DNA of 41,513 nucleotides. Origin: Nocardiopsis sp. JB363. Its GTDB lineage: Bacteria; Actinomycetota; Actinomycetes; Streptosporangiales; Streptosporangiaceae. Positions 16,417 to 26,865 of this stretch are shown here, one piece after another (positions within the stretch are counted from its first letter, which is position 1; each line of letters starts with the position of its first letter). The notes under the pieces are model-generated. The model was not told the origin of the DNA and did not search any database. It saw only the letters and a list, made by a program, of their open reading frames with translations. The position numbers and the translations under genes were made by a program. The stretch covers positions 1 to 41,513 of the forward strand of contig NZ_FRFF01000184.1 in NCBI RefSeq assembly GCF_900143625.1, in the 5' to 3' direction.

Positions 16417-17151
16417 TCAGGCCTGGACATTCTCCTCGGTTTCCTTCGTGGTCGGGTCCTCGACCGCGGGCACGTACCCGAGCCTGCCCTTGGTGGTGAT
16501 GAGGATGACGACGGCCGCGATACCGAACGCGAGGAGCATGACGTGGGCGCCCAACACCCGGGTGTCGATCGAGGGGAACATGGGGCCGTAGGCGATCGAC
16601 ATGAAGTTGTTGACACTGGCGTGCAGCAGGATCGCTACCGGCAGGCTCTCTCCGGTGCGGTTGAACACCCAGGTCATCACGATGCTGATGGCCACGCACG
16701 AGATGGTGAACTCCACGGGGGAGAGCCAGGTGACCTCGTCCGGGTAACCGGCCCACTGGGTCAGGAACAGCGGGAAGTGCCACAATCCCCAGATCAGACC
16801 GAGGATGACGGTGCCGAGCAGCGGACCGAAGAGGGGCTGCATCCGGGGCAGGGCGAAGTCGCGCCAACCCGGCTCCTCGGCGATACCGGTCGTCAGGAAC
16901 TGCAGCACCAGGCCGGGAATGATCATCAGGAACATCATGGTCGGCGGTGCCTCGATGGCCCCACCGGAGAACACGAGGCTGCGCAGGATGAGCGCGGCCG
17001 GGACGCCCAACAGGGCCAGCGCGTACCAGCGCGGACCGACCCGCCACTTGAACAGGCGACCCACCCACTTGCGGACACCCTCTCGTCCGTCGGCCACGGC
17101 GGTGACGAGGAAGGCGGAGAAGATCGGCCCGAGGTAGGCGCCGGGCAGCAT
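16417..17151 (-). CDS. CPBP-family membrane metalloprotease, N-terminally truncated
   Basis: About 244 residues from an ATG at 17151. The CPBP (CAAX protease and bacteriocin-processing) motifs are present: EEPGWR, WGLWHFPLF and LLHASVNN, which hold the metal-binding and catalytic residues. Six or so helices remain. Homologues usually carry about 25-30 more residues, including a first helix, ahead of MLPGAYLGPIFSAFLVTAVA. Here that region is replaced by DNA coding a kinase fragment on the other strand, and no ribosome-binding site precedes the ATG. It may be cotranscribed with the serine-hydrolase homologue. Function is doubtful. Confidence 0.65.
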   Translation of the reverse strand: MLPGAYLGPIFSAFLVTAVADGREGVRKWVGRLFKWRVGPRWYALALLGVPAALILRSLVFSGGAIEAPPTMMFLMIIPGLVLQFLTTGIAEEPGWRDFALPRMQPLFGPLLGTVILGLIWGLWHFPLFLTQWAGYPDEVTWLSPVEFTISCVAISIVMTWVFNRTGESLPVAILLHASVNNFMSIAYGPMFPSIDTRVLGAHVMLLAFGIAAVVILITTKGRLGYVPAVEDPTTKETEENVQA

Positions 17152-17208
17152 CAGCAGGATCTGAGCGGTCCCTGGGTCGCCGACTCCGATGTTCTCGATT
17201 CCCAGACC

Positions 17209-17739
17209 GTGGCGTCCTTCCTGACGCTCGCGCTCCAGTTCGTGCACTGCCTTCCGCAGACCAAACGGATGCGCGGCCTGTGGACACTCGCGGCCCAAGC
17301 GGCATTGTTCCCCTGGAGCGAACCGAAGGCCTTCCTGGCCGCCTCGGTGTTGCTGCTCGTCCCCGGTCGCGTGCGCTGGGTCCTCTTCGGGGCCGTGGCC
17401 GTCGCGGCCGGAGCGCTGTCGTACACCGACTTCTACGTCGCCGTGAGCGCCGCCGGGAACACCCTGATCCTGGGGCTGATCATCTTCGGCCTGACCCGGC
17501 TCAACGACCTGCACAGCGAGTTGCACGCGGCCCGCAGGGAACTGGCCGCGCAGTCGGTGGCCGCCGAACGCGAACGGATCTCCCGCGACCTGGACACCGT
17601 TCTCGGCACGGCCCTGTCGAAGGTGATCGACCTGGCCACGAAGAGGAGCCCCCAGGAGATCCTCGACGTGACCCGCCGGGCGAGCGAACAGGTCCGACGC
17701 ATCCCCACGACCTCACCGCAGGACGTGCCCCGCGCCGAC
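17209..17739 (+). pseudogene. Histidine kinase remnant 1 (no phosphoacceptor, no ATPase domain)
   Basis: Frame starting at GTG 17209: hydrophobic helices, then a dimerisation helix AARRELAAQSVAAERERISR followed by DLDTVLGTALSKVIDLATK. In DesK/NarL-type kinases this place reads roughly DLHDxLGHxLS; here no histidine is present. The catalytic ATPase domain is absent and the reading frame runs straight into the next kinase at 17740. The first membrane helix also seems missing at the junction with the CPBP gene. Read as a fragment left by deletion. Family is recognised from the helix pattern; details are inferred. Confidence 0.6.
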
Positions 17740-18344
17740 ATGACGCCCAGGCCCGCCCTACCGATCGTCCTCAGCGGACTGGCCATCCGGATGTCCGGAG
17801 CCGTGGTCTTCACGATCGTGGATCCCACCCCGACCACCACCATCGGCTGCGCGATCGCGCTGTCCGTCGTGGGTCTGTACGTCCACCACCTGTTCCCTCG
17901 AAAGGGGGAGGACACCCGCGGTACCTGGCCCTGACCCTGCCCCTACAGCTGGGGCTGGCACTGGTGCCCCTGGTCCGAGCCGAATTCGATCTCGTCCACA
18001 ACCTGGCCAGCCTCGTGGTGGCCTCGGCCCTGAACACCGTGTCCCACAGGGTGATCCGGTGGGGCCTGGTCGCCGCCATCGTTCTGATCGAGTTCCTTGT
18101 GCTCGTGGCGGTCAAACCCGACCCCGTCGTCGTCATCATGGTCGTCTCGGTCGTCAACATCTCCGTCGCGGTGATGTTCTACGGCCTGGCGCTGCTCACC
18201 AAACTCGTCGCCCAGGTGCACGAGACGCGACGGGCGCTCGCGGCGATCGCCGCGACCAAGGAACGCCGCCGCATCACGGCCGACGTCCACGACCTGCTCG
18301 GCTACGGTCTGGCCGCCATCACGGTCAAGGCCGAACTCTCAGAG
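17740..18344 (+). pseudogene. Histidine kinase remnant 2 (frameshifted and 3'-truncated)
   Basis: Begins at ATG 17740 with two membrane helices (LPIVLSGLAIRMSGAVVFTI, then TIGCAIALSVVGLYVHHLF). The frame is lost just after the run of five G at 17904-17908; one extra G would join it to the following frame (RYLALTLPLQLGLALVPLV...). That frame leads through more helices to the kinase motif TADVHDLLGYGLAAITVKAEL, with the phosphoacceptor histidine coded at 18288-18290. The gene stops abruptly around 18340 where an inverted response regulator ends, so the ATPase domain is missing. A homopolymer sequencing error could explain the frameshift but not the truncation. Confidence 0.68.
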
Positions 18345-18826
18345 CCAGCCCGCCTCGGTCGCGATACGCACCGCGTCCAGGCGGTTGCGGGCGTCGAGCT
18401 TGGTGACGACCGTCCCGAGGTAGTTGCGCACGGCACCCCGGGCCTCGGGGTCCACGACCCGCTCCCCGGCCGCCACCCGCCGAATCGCCTGGGCCAGTTC
18501 GGCCGGGGGAGCGTCCTTGAGCATGAACCCCGAGGCCCCGGCCGTCAAAGCGCGGCGCAGTACCTCCGGGCGTGCGAGCCGGGTGAGGATCAGGGTTCGA
18601 CAAGCGGGTACGCGGCCGAGGATCCGCGCCGCCGCGTCGGTCCCGTCCATCCCCGGCATCTGGACGTCCAGGACGGCGACGTCGGGACGGTGTTCGAGCG
18701 CGACGGGAAGCACGTCGTCGCCCGTGCACACGTCCGCGACCACCTCGATGTCCGGCTCCATGCCGAGCAGCGCCCGCAGCGCCCCCGGATCATGTGCATG
18801 CCCTCGGCCAGGAGAACTCTGATCAT
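18339..18826 (-). pseudogene. NarL-type response regulator remnant
   Basis: The start MIRVLLAEGMHMIRG is followed by a frameshift at the C5 tract 18782-18786 (one more base would restore ALRALLGMEPDIEVVADVCT). The receiver keeps the phospho-aspartate region VAVLDVQMPGMDG and the lysine in FMLKDAPPAEL, but the usual N-terminal acidic pair reads EG. The DNA-binding domain has an internal deletion: VDPEAR runs directly into GAVRNYL, so roughly 30-35 residues of the helix-turn-helix are gone, while the end RNRLDAVRIATEAGWL is normal. It cannot bind DNA in the usual way. It lies tail-to-tail with the kinase remnant it probably once followed. Confidence 0.75.
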
Positions 18827-18864
18827 GCCACTTCCTTCACACCTTGCTCACGAACCACGACATG

Positions 18865-20096
18865 TTATGGCTCCGGTGAGGGTCGGCGGTGCGAGCGCAG
18901 CTTCGGCATGATCGGCGTCGAACCGCCTACGCGGCGCTTGTTGTAGATGTCGAAGGCCACCGCCAGCAACAACACCAGGCCCTTGATGAGCTGCTGCCAG
19001 TCCACGCCCAGCCCGATCAACGACATGCCGTTGTTGAGCACGCCCATGACCAGGGCGCCGATCACCGCGCCGACGACACTGCCCACCCCGCCTGCCGCGG
19101 AGGCACCGCCGATGAAGGCCGCCGCGATGGCGTCCAGCTCGAACATGGTGCCCGCGCCGGGGGTCGCGGCGTTCAATCGCGCGGTGAAGACCAGCCCGGC
19201 CAGGGCCGAGAGCACACCCATGTTCACGAACACCCAGAACGTGGTCCGTTTGGTGCGGATCCCGGAGAGCGCGGCGGCTCGCTCGCTGCCGCCCACGGCG
19301 TACACGCGCCGGCCCATGGTGGTGGAGCGCATCACGAACGCGTAGCCCACGATGAGCGCGATCAGCAGCACGCCCACCAGCGGAAGCCCGTTGTGATCGG
19401 CCAACACGTAGGTGAACGCCAGGATGGTGGCGACCATCAGCGCCGACCCGACGGCGGTGACCGTGACCGGTGCGACCGGCAGGTCGCGGGCGCGTGAACG
19501 GGCCCGCGAACGCCACTGGATCCACACGATCATGGCGGCTCCGGCTACCCCGAGGAGGAGGGTGGGAAGGTGCGGCCCCTCGCTTTGGCCGGGCAGGAAA
19601 CCGCTGGCGATCACTCGCAGCGACTGCGGCAACGGGGCGATGGACTCTCCGCCCAGCACCGCGAGCGTGGCGCCGCGGAACACGAGCATTCCGGCCAGAG
19701 TGACGATGAACGCCGGCACCCCCACGTAGGCGACCCAGAACCCCTGCCAGGCGCCGATGAGAGCGCCCAACAGCAGCGCGGCCGGCACCACCACGACGGT
19801 CGGTAGCCCCCACGAGTTGAGCATGATCGCGGCCATCGCCCCGGTGAAGGCCACCAGTGAACCGACGGAGAGATCGATGTGTCCGGTGATGATCACCAGC
19901 ATCATCCCGATCGCCAGGATCAGGATGTAGGAGTTCTGCATGATCAGGTTGGTGACGTTGAGCGGGGTGAGCAGCAGCCCGCCCGTGAGGACCTGAAACA
20001 GGATGATGATGGCCACCAGGGCGATGGCCATCCCGTACTGGCGGGTACGGCCCTGGAGCAGTCCCCGCAGGCGGGGGAGAGAGGAGGTCGTTCGGT

Positions 20097-20100
<4 letters not shown>
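18865..20100 (-). CDS. mmsB: Arabinose/monosaccharide ABC transporter permease
   Basis: A 411-residue CUT2 permease of the ChvE-GguAB (multiple monosaccharide) type, with about ten helices. GHIDLSVGSLVAFTGAMAA and FIGGASAAGGVGSVVGAVIG are the family signatures. A basic insert with RSRARSRAR in the middle loop is typical of this longer subtype. The GTG at 20100 overlaps the ATPase stop by four bases and follows GGGGAAAAGAA. It is the last gene of the arabinose operon. The short gap to the broken response regulator (18827-18864) holds no feature. Confidence 0.87.
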
Positions 20101-21670
<1,570 letters not shown>

Positions 21671-21674
<4 letters not shown>

Positions 21675-22762
21675 TCGAGCTCGGACTCCTCGTAGTAACC
21701 GCCCTCGACCAGGACCTCGTGGTAGTTGTCCAGGTCCACCGAGACCGGCTCCAACAGGAAGGAGGGCACGACCTGGACCCCGTTGTCGTAGGACTCGGTG
21801 TCGTTGACCGGCACCTCCTCGTCGTTGAGAAGGGCCTCGGCCATGTCCACGGTCTGGGAGGCCAGGGCGCGGGTGTCCTTGAAGACCGTCTGGGTCTGCT
21901 CCCCGGCGACGATGGAGCGCACCGACGACAGGTCGGCGTCCTGACCCGTGGTGACGGGAAGGGGCTGCTCCTCGGTCGCGTAACCCACCGCGCGCAGGGA
22001 CTCGATCACCCCCAGACTGATGCCGTCGAAGGGCGACAGGACCGCGTGCACCTCGTCATCGGAGTAGTTGGCGCTGAGCAGGTTGTCCATGCGGGACTGG
22101 GCGATGGAGCCGTCCCAACGGGTGGTGGCGATCTGCTCCATGGAGGTCTGGCCGCTCGGGACCTCCAACGTTCCTTCGTCGATGTGGGGTTGCAGGACCG
22201 ACATGGCGCCGTCGTTGAAGAAGTAGGCGTTGTTGTCGTCGGGGGCGCCGCCGAACAGCTCGATGTTGAACGGGCCGTCCTCGTTCTCCAAATCCAGGGT
22301 GTCGACGATGTACTGCCCCTGGAGGACGCCGACCTCGAAGTTGTCGAAGGTGGCGTAGTAGTCGACGTGCTCGCTGCCCATGATGAGCCGGTCGTAGGCG
22401 ATCACCGGGATGTCGCTGTCGTCGGCCATGTCCAGGACGTCGCCCAGGGCCTCACCGTCGATGGAGGCGATGACCAGGGCGTCCACGCCCCGGGTGATCA
22501 TGTTCTCGATCTGGGCGACCTGGTCCTCGACGATGTCCTCGGCGTATTGCAGGTCGGTTCCGTAACCGCGGTCCTCGAACTCGGCGACCATGTTGTCACC
22601 GTCGTCGATCCAGCGTTCGGAGGACTGGGTGGGCATGGCGATGCCGATGACGCCGTTCTCGCCGTCGGGGCGGGCGGCGTCGCCGACACCGCCGCAGGCG
22701 GTCAGCAGCAGTGCGGCGCCGGAGAGGGCGGCGGTGACGGGCAGGAGTGGTGGTCGGGGCAT
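21671..22762 (-). CDS. chvE: Arabinose/monosaccharide-binding lipoprotein
   Basis: A 363-residue ChvE-type sugar-binding lipoprotein. ATG 22762 was chosen because it starts a good signal peptide ending in the lipobox LLTAC. The mature protein carries ChvE-like sequence: IGIAMPTQSSERWIDDGDNM, DALVIASIDGEAL, VIAYDRLI, and GGAPDDNNAYFFNDGA. It lies 41 bases after araA in the same operon, so L-arabinose is the likely ligand; the family also binds xylose, galactose and glucose. Specificity is inferred from position. Confidence 0.86.
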
Positions 22763-22803
22763 CGGAGGGCCTTCTTCCGTACTCGGGGGGTGGCGCCGGT
22801 CGC

Positions 22804-24240
22804 TCAGACCGGGACGTACTCGATACCGGCCAGTTCGCACAGGACGCGCCAGTCCTGGGCGATGTGGCCGGAGTTCATGACCATGTGGTGGGTGCCGCCC
22901 GCGCGCAGCCAGGCGTCCATGCAGCCTCGTACGCCCGACGCGGGACGGAACTGTCCGTAGGGCATCTCCAGGGCGGGGAGTTCGGGGGAGTCCAGGACCT
23001 CGCCCTCGGCCACCACCAGGCGGAACCGCTCCCCGCCCAGGAAGACCAGGGACGCCAGCGTTGCCGGGCCCGGACGGTAACGGAACATCAGGGTGGGCGG
23101 GTCGTCCAGACCTCCGATGCCCAGCGAACGTTTGATCAGCCGCACCGGTTCGTCCTCGCGGGCCAGCCGCCAGTTGCCCTCGCCCATGTGGCTCATCAGG
23201 ATGGAGTCGCTGGGGAAGTCCATCGCGTACATCTCGGTGAAGTGTCCGTCCCCGGCGAGCCGGTGTCCGGCGTAGACGACCGAGGCCGCCAGGACGTCGC
23301 CCTCTCCGGCGAAGCCGTACCCCTGCGCCATCAGGGTGGAGGCGGCGGCCATGGGCAGCCGGGCGAAACGCCCGTCCTCACCGATGGCGTCGAAGTGGGT
23401 GGAGTAGGCCCCGCACCCCGACTCCACCAGGAGCCGTTCGATGCCCAACTGCATGCGGACGTGGTCCTCGCGCTCTTCCTCGGACAGTCGGGTGTCCACG
23501 TCGAACACCTCGTCCTCCCAGGAGAGCAGCTCGCGCACCTCCTGTTCGGGCAGAGCGGCCATGGTGCGGTGCAGGGCGCCGGGCGCGATCACGTGCACCT
23601 CGGGGCCGAGTTTGCGCAGCAGTGTCGACTCGTCCACGCGGGCGTCGCCCATGCCGTTCATGGGGTACCCGAACACGCCCACCCTCAGCCGGCGCAGCGC
23701 GCTGACGGTGTGGGCGGCCCGTGCCCAGCGGTCCACCCGCGCGACGAAGTCCGGGCTCTGCCACTCACCGGTGATGACGTCGAAGTCGACCCCGGACCGG
23801 ACCATCGCGTTGGCGGTGTCCTGCGCCCCGTGGATGCCCTGGTTGTAGGTCATGTCGTCCATGTCCCAGGAAGCGCTGACCGCGGGGTCGGGCTGGATGT
23901 TGGCCAGGGCGACCGGTAGCCGCAGCTCGGACAGGGCGCGTGTGACGCGTAGCGAGGGGCCGTAGGTGAGCATGACGACCAGGACCCCGTCGAGTCCGTC
24001 GGCCTCGAAGGAACGCAGGACGCGTTCGGCGTCCTCACGTCCACGGACCGGGGGAGCGACCGTCCACTCGGCGACGTCGGACAGGTGCTCGGCGACCCGG
24101 TCGGCGTAGGCGGCCTGGTGCTCGGTGATCCCGGGGATCATGTCGTCGTAGAGCGGCTGCATGATGCCGAGCAACCCGACACGGGGCCGGTGTGCGCGCA
24201 CCGCCGGGTTGTCGGTCGCGGGGGGTGTGGGTAGGGGCAC
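22804..24240 (-). CDS. araA: L-arabinose isomerase
   Basis: A 478-residue arabinose isomerase-family protein converting L-arabinose to L-ribulose. The metal/active-site residues known from the E. coli enzyme (two Glu, two His) correspond to Glu313 in FAGEGDVLAAS, Glu336 in HFTEMYAMDFPSD, His351 in LMSHMGEGNW and His451 in GGTHHMVMN. Overall sequence is the divergent actinobacterial form. It lies nine bases after araD and before the transporter genes. The adjacent kinase and epimerase make the assignment secure. Confidence 0.88.
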   Translation of the reverse strand: MPLPTPPATDNPAVRAHRPRVGLLGIMQPLYDDMIPGITEHQAAYADRVAEHLSDVAEWTVAPPVRGREDAERVLRSFEADGLDGVLVVMLTYGPSLRVTRALSELRLPVALANIQPDPAVSASWDMDDMTYNQGIHGAQDTANAMVRSGVDFDVITGEWQSPDFVARVDRWARAAHTVSALRRLRVGVFGYPMNGMGDARVDESTLLRKLGPEVHVIAPGALHRTMAALPEQEVRELLSWEDEVFDVDTRLSEEEREDHVRMQLGIERLLVESGCGAYSTHFDAIGEDGRFARLPMAAASTLMAQGYGFAGEGDVLAASVVYAGHRLAGDGHFTEMYAMDFPSDSILMSHMGEGNWRLAREDEPVRLIKRSLGIGGLDDPPTLMFRYRPGPATLASLVFLGGERFRLVVAEGEVLDSPELPALEMPYGQFRPASGVRGCMDAWLRAGGTHHMVMNSGHIAQDWRVLCELAGIEYVPV

Positions 24241-24249
24241 GTCGCTTCC

Positions 24250-24945
24250 TCACTGTCCGTAGGCGTTCTGGTAGCGGTGGTAGAGGGCGTCGACGTCCTC
24301 TTGGGGCAGGCGTTCGACGGGGCCGCCCTGGCGGGCGAGGTGCACGGTGCGCGCCACGTCCTCGCACATCACCGCGGCCTTGACGGCGGCCTTGGCGGTG
24401 GCACCGATGGTGAACACCCCGTGGCCGCGCATGAGGACGGCCGGGGAACGATGCCCCTCCAGGGTCCGCACGATGCCGCGCCCGATGGAGTCGTCGCCGA
24501 TGCGCGCGAAGGGGCCCACCGGGATGTCACCGCCGAACTCGTCGGCCATCGCGGTGATGGCGCAGGGGACGGGCTCGCCACGGGCGGCCCAGGCCGTGGC
24601 GTAGGGGCTGTGGGTGTGCACGACCCCGCCGATGTCGGGGCGGGCCCGGTAGACGTGGGCGTGGGCGTCGGTGTCGCTGGAGGGTTTGTGCCGACCCTCG
24701 ACCAGGTCGCCGTGCAGGTCGCACACGACCATGTCCTGGGCGGTGAGGTCGTCGTAGGAGACCCCGCTGGGTTTGATCACCATCAGGTCGGTGCCGGGCA
24801 CTCGGGCCGAGATGTTGCCGCTGGTCCAGGTGACCAGGTCCCACCGGGTCAGTTCGGTGTGCAGGGCGCACACGTGCTCGCGCACGCGCTCCACCGCGGC
24901 GCGATGGTGCGCCGACCGGTCCCGGAGGTCGTCTGTGGAGGTCAT
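24250..24945 (-). CDS. araD: L-ribulose-5-phosphate 4-epimerase
   Basis: A 231-residue class II aldolase/epimerase-family enzyme that makes D-xylulose 5-phosphate for the pentose phosphate pathway. Metal ligands are visible as His110 and His112 (VVHTHSPYATAW) and His175 (LMRGHGVFT); the upstream phosphate-binding region SGNISARVPG and KPSGV are intact. The length equals that of E. coli AraD. ATG overlaps the araB stop (ATGA). Confidence 0.92.
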   Translation of the reverse strand: MTSTDDLRDRSAHHRAAVERVREHVCALHTELTRWDLVTWTSGNISARVPGTDLMVIKPSGVSYDDLTAQDMVVCDLHGDLVEGRHKPSSDTDAHAHVYRARPDIGGVVHTHSPYATAWAARGEPVPCAITAMADEFGGDIPVGPFARIGDDSIGRGIVRTLEGHRSPAVLMRGHGVFTIGATAKAAVKAAVMCEDVARTVHLARQGGPVERLPQEDVDALYHRYQNAYGQ

Positions 24946-26669
24946 CGCGTCCCCTCTGTGGCGTGGCGGGTGGTGAGCGCGTCGTGTCGCAGGGCCCGCA
25001 ACCGGTGCAGACCGTCGGTGCCGCCCCGCCCGAAGTGATCGTGGAGTTCGGTGTAGACCTCGAACAGGGCGTCATAGGCCGTGGCCCGCTTCGGGTCGGG
25101 GTCGACGGTGTCGGGACGGACCCGGCCCATGGCCGCGGAGGCGGCGTGGACGTCGGGGTGGGCCCCCGCGGCGACGGCGGCGTGGACGGCCGCCCCCACG
25201 GCGCAGCTGTGTTCGGTCGCCACCACCCGCAGGGGGCGGTTCAGCACGTCGGCGTAGATCTGAAGGACGAAGGGGTTGCGCACCATGCCGCCGCCGATGG
25301 TGAGGTCGTGGACCGGGACTCCGGAGTTGGTGAAGGCCTCGACGATGGTGCGGGTGCCGAAGGCGGTGGCCTCCACCAGCGCCCGGTAGACCTCCTCGGG
25401 ACGGGTCGCCAGCGTCATGCCCACCAGCACACCGCTCAGGGAGTGGTCGACCAGCACCGACCGGTTGCCGCTGTGCCAGTCCAGGGCGACCAGACCGTGC
25501 GCGCCCACCGGGGCGTCGGCCGTCTTGACCGAGAGCAGGTCGTGGACGGACACCCCGCGTTCGGCGGCCTCCTCGTGATAGGCCGGGGGCACGTGGGTGT
25601 CGACGAACCAGGCGAAGATGTCGCCCACGCCGCTCTGCCCGGCCTCGTAACCCCACATGCCCGGGGTGATGCCGCCCAGGGCCATGCCGCACATGCCCGG
25701 CACCTCGGCCAGGACCTCGGAGTTCATCACGTGGCAGGTGCTGGTGCCCATGATGGCGAGCATCCGACCGGGCGCCGTGGTCTGCGCGGTGGCGGCGGTG
25801 ACGTGGGCGTCGATGTTGCCGACGGCCACAGGGATGCCCTCGGCCAGGCCGGTCCAGTTCGCGGCCTCGGCGGTGAGTCCACCGGCCCGTTCGCCCAGTT
25901 GGGACAGGGGGTGGTCGAGTTTGTCGGTGGCGAAGTCGGCGAAGCGGGGGTCCAGCGCGGCCAGGAAGTCCTTGTCGGGCCAGGCGTCGTTTTGGCGCAG
26001 GCCCTTGTAACCGGCGGTGGCCACGTTGCGGGTCTCGTGTCCGCACAGTTGCCACACGATCCAGTCGGCGCCCTCGATCCAGCGGTCGGTACGCCGGTAG
26101 ACCTCGGGGTCCTCGCGCAGCACCTGGAGGGCCTTGGCGAACTGCCATTCGGAGGAGATCCGCCCGCCGTAGCGACCCAGCCAGGGTTCGTCGCGTTCGG
26201 CGGCCAGGGCGTTGATCTCGTCGGCCTCGGGTTGGGCGGCGTGGTGGCGCCACAGTTTGGGCCAGGCGTGCGGGCGACCGGTGAGGTCGGGGGTCTCGCA
26301 CAGGGGGGTTCCGTCGGCGGTCGTGGGCAGGACCGTGCAGGAGGTGAAGTCGACGCCGACGCCGATGACCCGTTCGGGCGCGATCCCGCTCGCGCGCAGG
26401 GCGGCGGGGACGGTTTCGCGCAGGACCCGCCGGTAGTCCTCGGGGTGTTGCAGGGCGGTCTCCGGTTCGAGGGGTTCCTCGCGGCCGGGCAGACGGTCGG
26501 TGATGACACCGTGCGGGTAGGCGTATTCGGCCGTGCCCAGCTCCGTGCCGTCGAGGACCCGGACCACGACGGCACGTCCGGAGAGGGTGCCGAAGTCGAT
26601 TCCGACCACTACGGGATCGGGTGGGAGTTCCGTGGAACCGGGTATGTGGGCGTTAACATTCGTGGCCAA
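24942..26669 (-). CDS. araB: L-ribulokinase
   Basis: A 575-residue FGGY-family kinase phosphorylating L-ribulose. The N-terminal nucleotide-binding motif GIDFGTLSGRAVVVRV, the central GNIDAHVTAATAQT and the C-terminal FGGY signature region DLTIGGGMVRNPFVLQIYAD are present. A TTG start at 26669 is proposed because GAAGGGA is seven bases upstream and homology begins soon after; an ATG at 26738 would add an unconvincing Trp/Arg-rich leader and a GTG nearer the kinase motif has no site. With the TTG start an operator lies inside codons 4-9. First gene of the arabinose operon. Confidence 0.88.
   Translation of the reverse strand: MATNVNAHIPGSTELPPDPVVVGIDFGTLSGRAVVVRVLDGTELGTAEYAYPHGVITDRLPGREEPLEPETALQHPEDYRRVLRETVPAALRASGIAPERVIGVGVDFTSCTVLPTTADGTPLCETPDLTGRPHAWPKLWRHHAAQPEADEINALAAERDEPWLGRYGGRISSEWQFAKALQVLREDPEVYRRTDRWIEGADWIVWQLCGHETRNVATAGYKGLRQNDAWPDKDFLAALDPRFADFATDKLDHPLSQLGERAGGLTAEAANWTGLAEGIPVAVGNIDAHVTAATAQTTAPGRMLAIMGTSTCHVMNSEVLAEVPGMCGMALGGITPGMWGYEAGQSGVGDIFAWFVDTHVPPAYHEEAAERGVSVHDLLSVKTADAPVGAHGLVALDWHSGNRSVLVDHSLSGVLVGMTLATRPEEVYRALVEATAFGTRTIVEAFTNSGVPVHDLTIGGGMVRNPFVLQIYADVLNRPLRVVATEHSCAVGAAVHAAVAAGAHPDVHAASAAMGRVRPDTVDPDPKRATAYDALFEVYTELHDHFGRGGTDGLHRLRALRHDALTTRHATEGTR
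26644..26659. promoter_or_regulatory. Arabinose operator inside the start of araB
   Basis: ATGTGGGCGTTAACAT has palindromic arms (ATGT/ACAT around a central CG). On the minus strand its 14 bases ATGTTAACGCCCAC are identical to the operator in front of the LacI gene at 6658. It sits 119 bases (centre to centre of the GTTAAC cores) from the promoter operator at 26764-26777. Confidence 0.6.
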
Positions 26670-26761
26670 GGAGAGGTCCCTTCTCGGCTGCGCGCACTGA
26701 ATGACCCCCTTGCGCCAGGTGAGGGACGAGGTCGTCAAGGGGAGGTAGTGACCTGGCCAAC

Positions 26762-26791
26762 ATTGTTGGCGTTAACAAACGGGGAAGTCAA
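26762..26791 (-). promoter_or_regulatory. Promoter and operator of the arabinose operon
   Basis: On the minus strand a -35 TTGACT (26786-26791), an 18-base spacer and a -10 AACAAT (26762-26767) are followed by an 86-base leader to araB. The operator TGTTAACGCCAACA (26764-26777) lies in the spacer and reaches into the -10, so bound repressor would block polymerase. Confidence 0.6.
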
Positions 26792-26818
26792 CCCCCGTAG
26801 GTAAACGGTTTCCACGGC

Positions 26819-26855
26819 GAAGCGCCCGTGCCCCGGGACGGGACACGGGCGCTTC
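26819..26855. terminator. Hairpin between araB promoter and the MFS gene
   Basis: A perfect 12-base stem (GAAGCGCCCGTG at 26819-26830 with 26844-26855) and a 13-base loop lie just after the MFS stop on the minus strand. There is no U-tract. It probably ends the MFS transcript and insulates the araB promoter from it. Confidence 0.6.
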
Positions 26856-26865
26856 CGGGGAGGGA

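Noticed and set aside
15433..17208. Plus-strand frame continuing into the first kinase remnant
   Set aside because: Up to about 17200 it is the shadow of the serine-hydrolase and CPBP genes. Only the part after GTG 17209 looks like a kinase.
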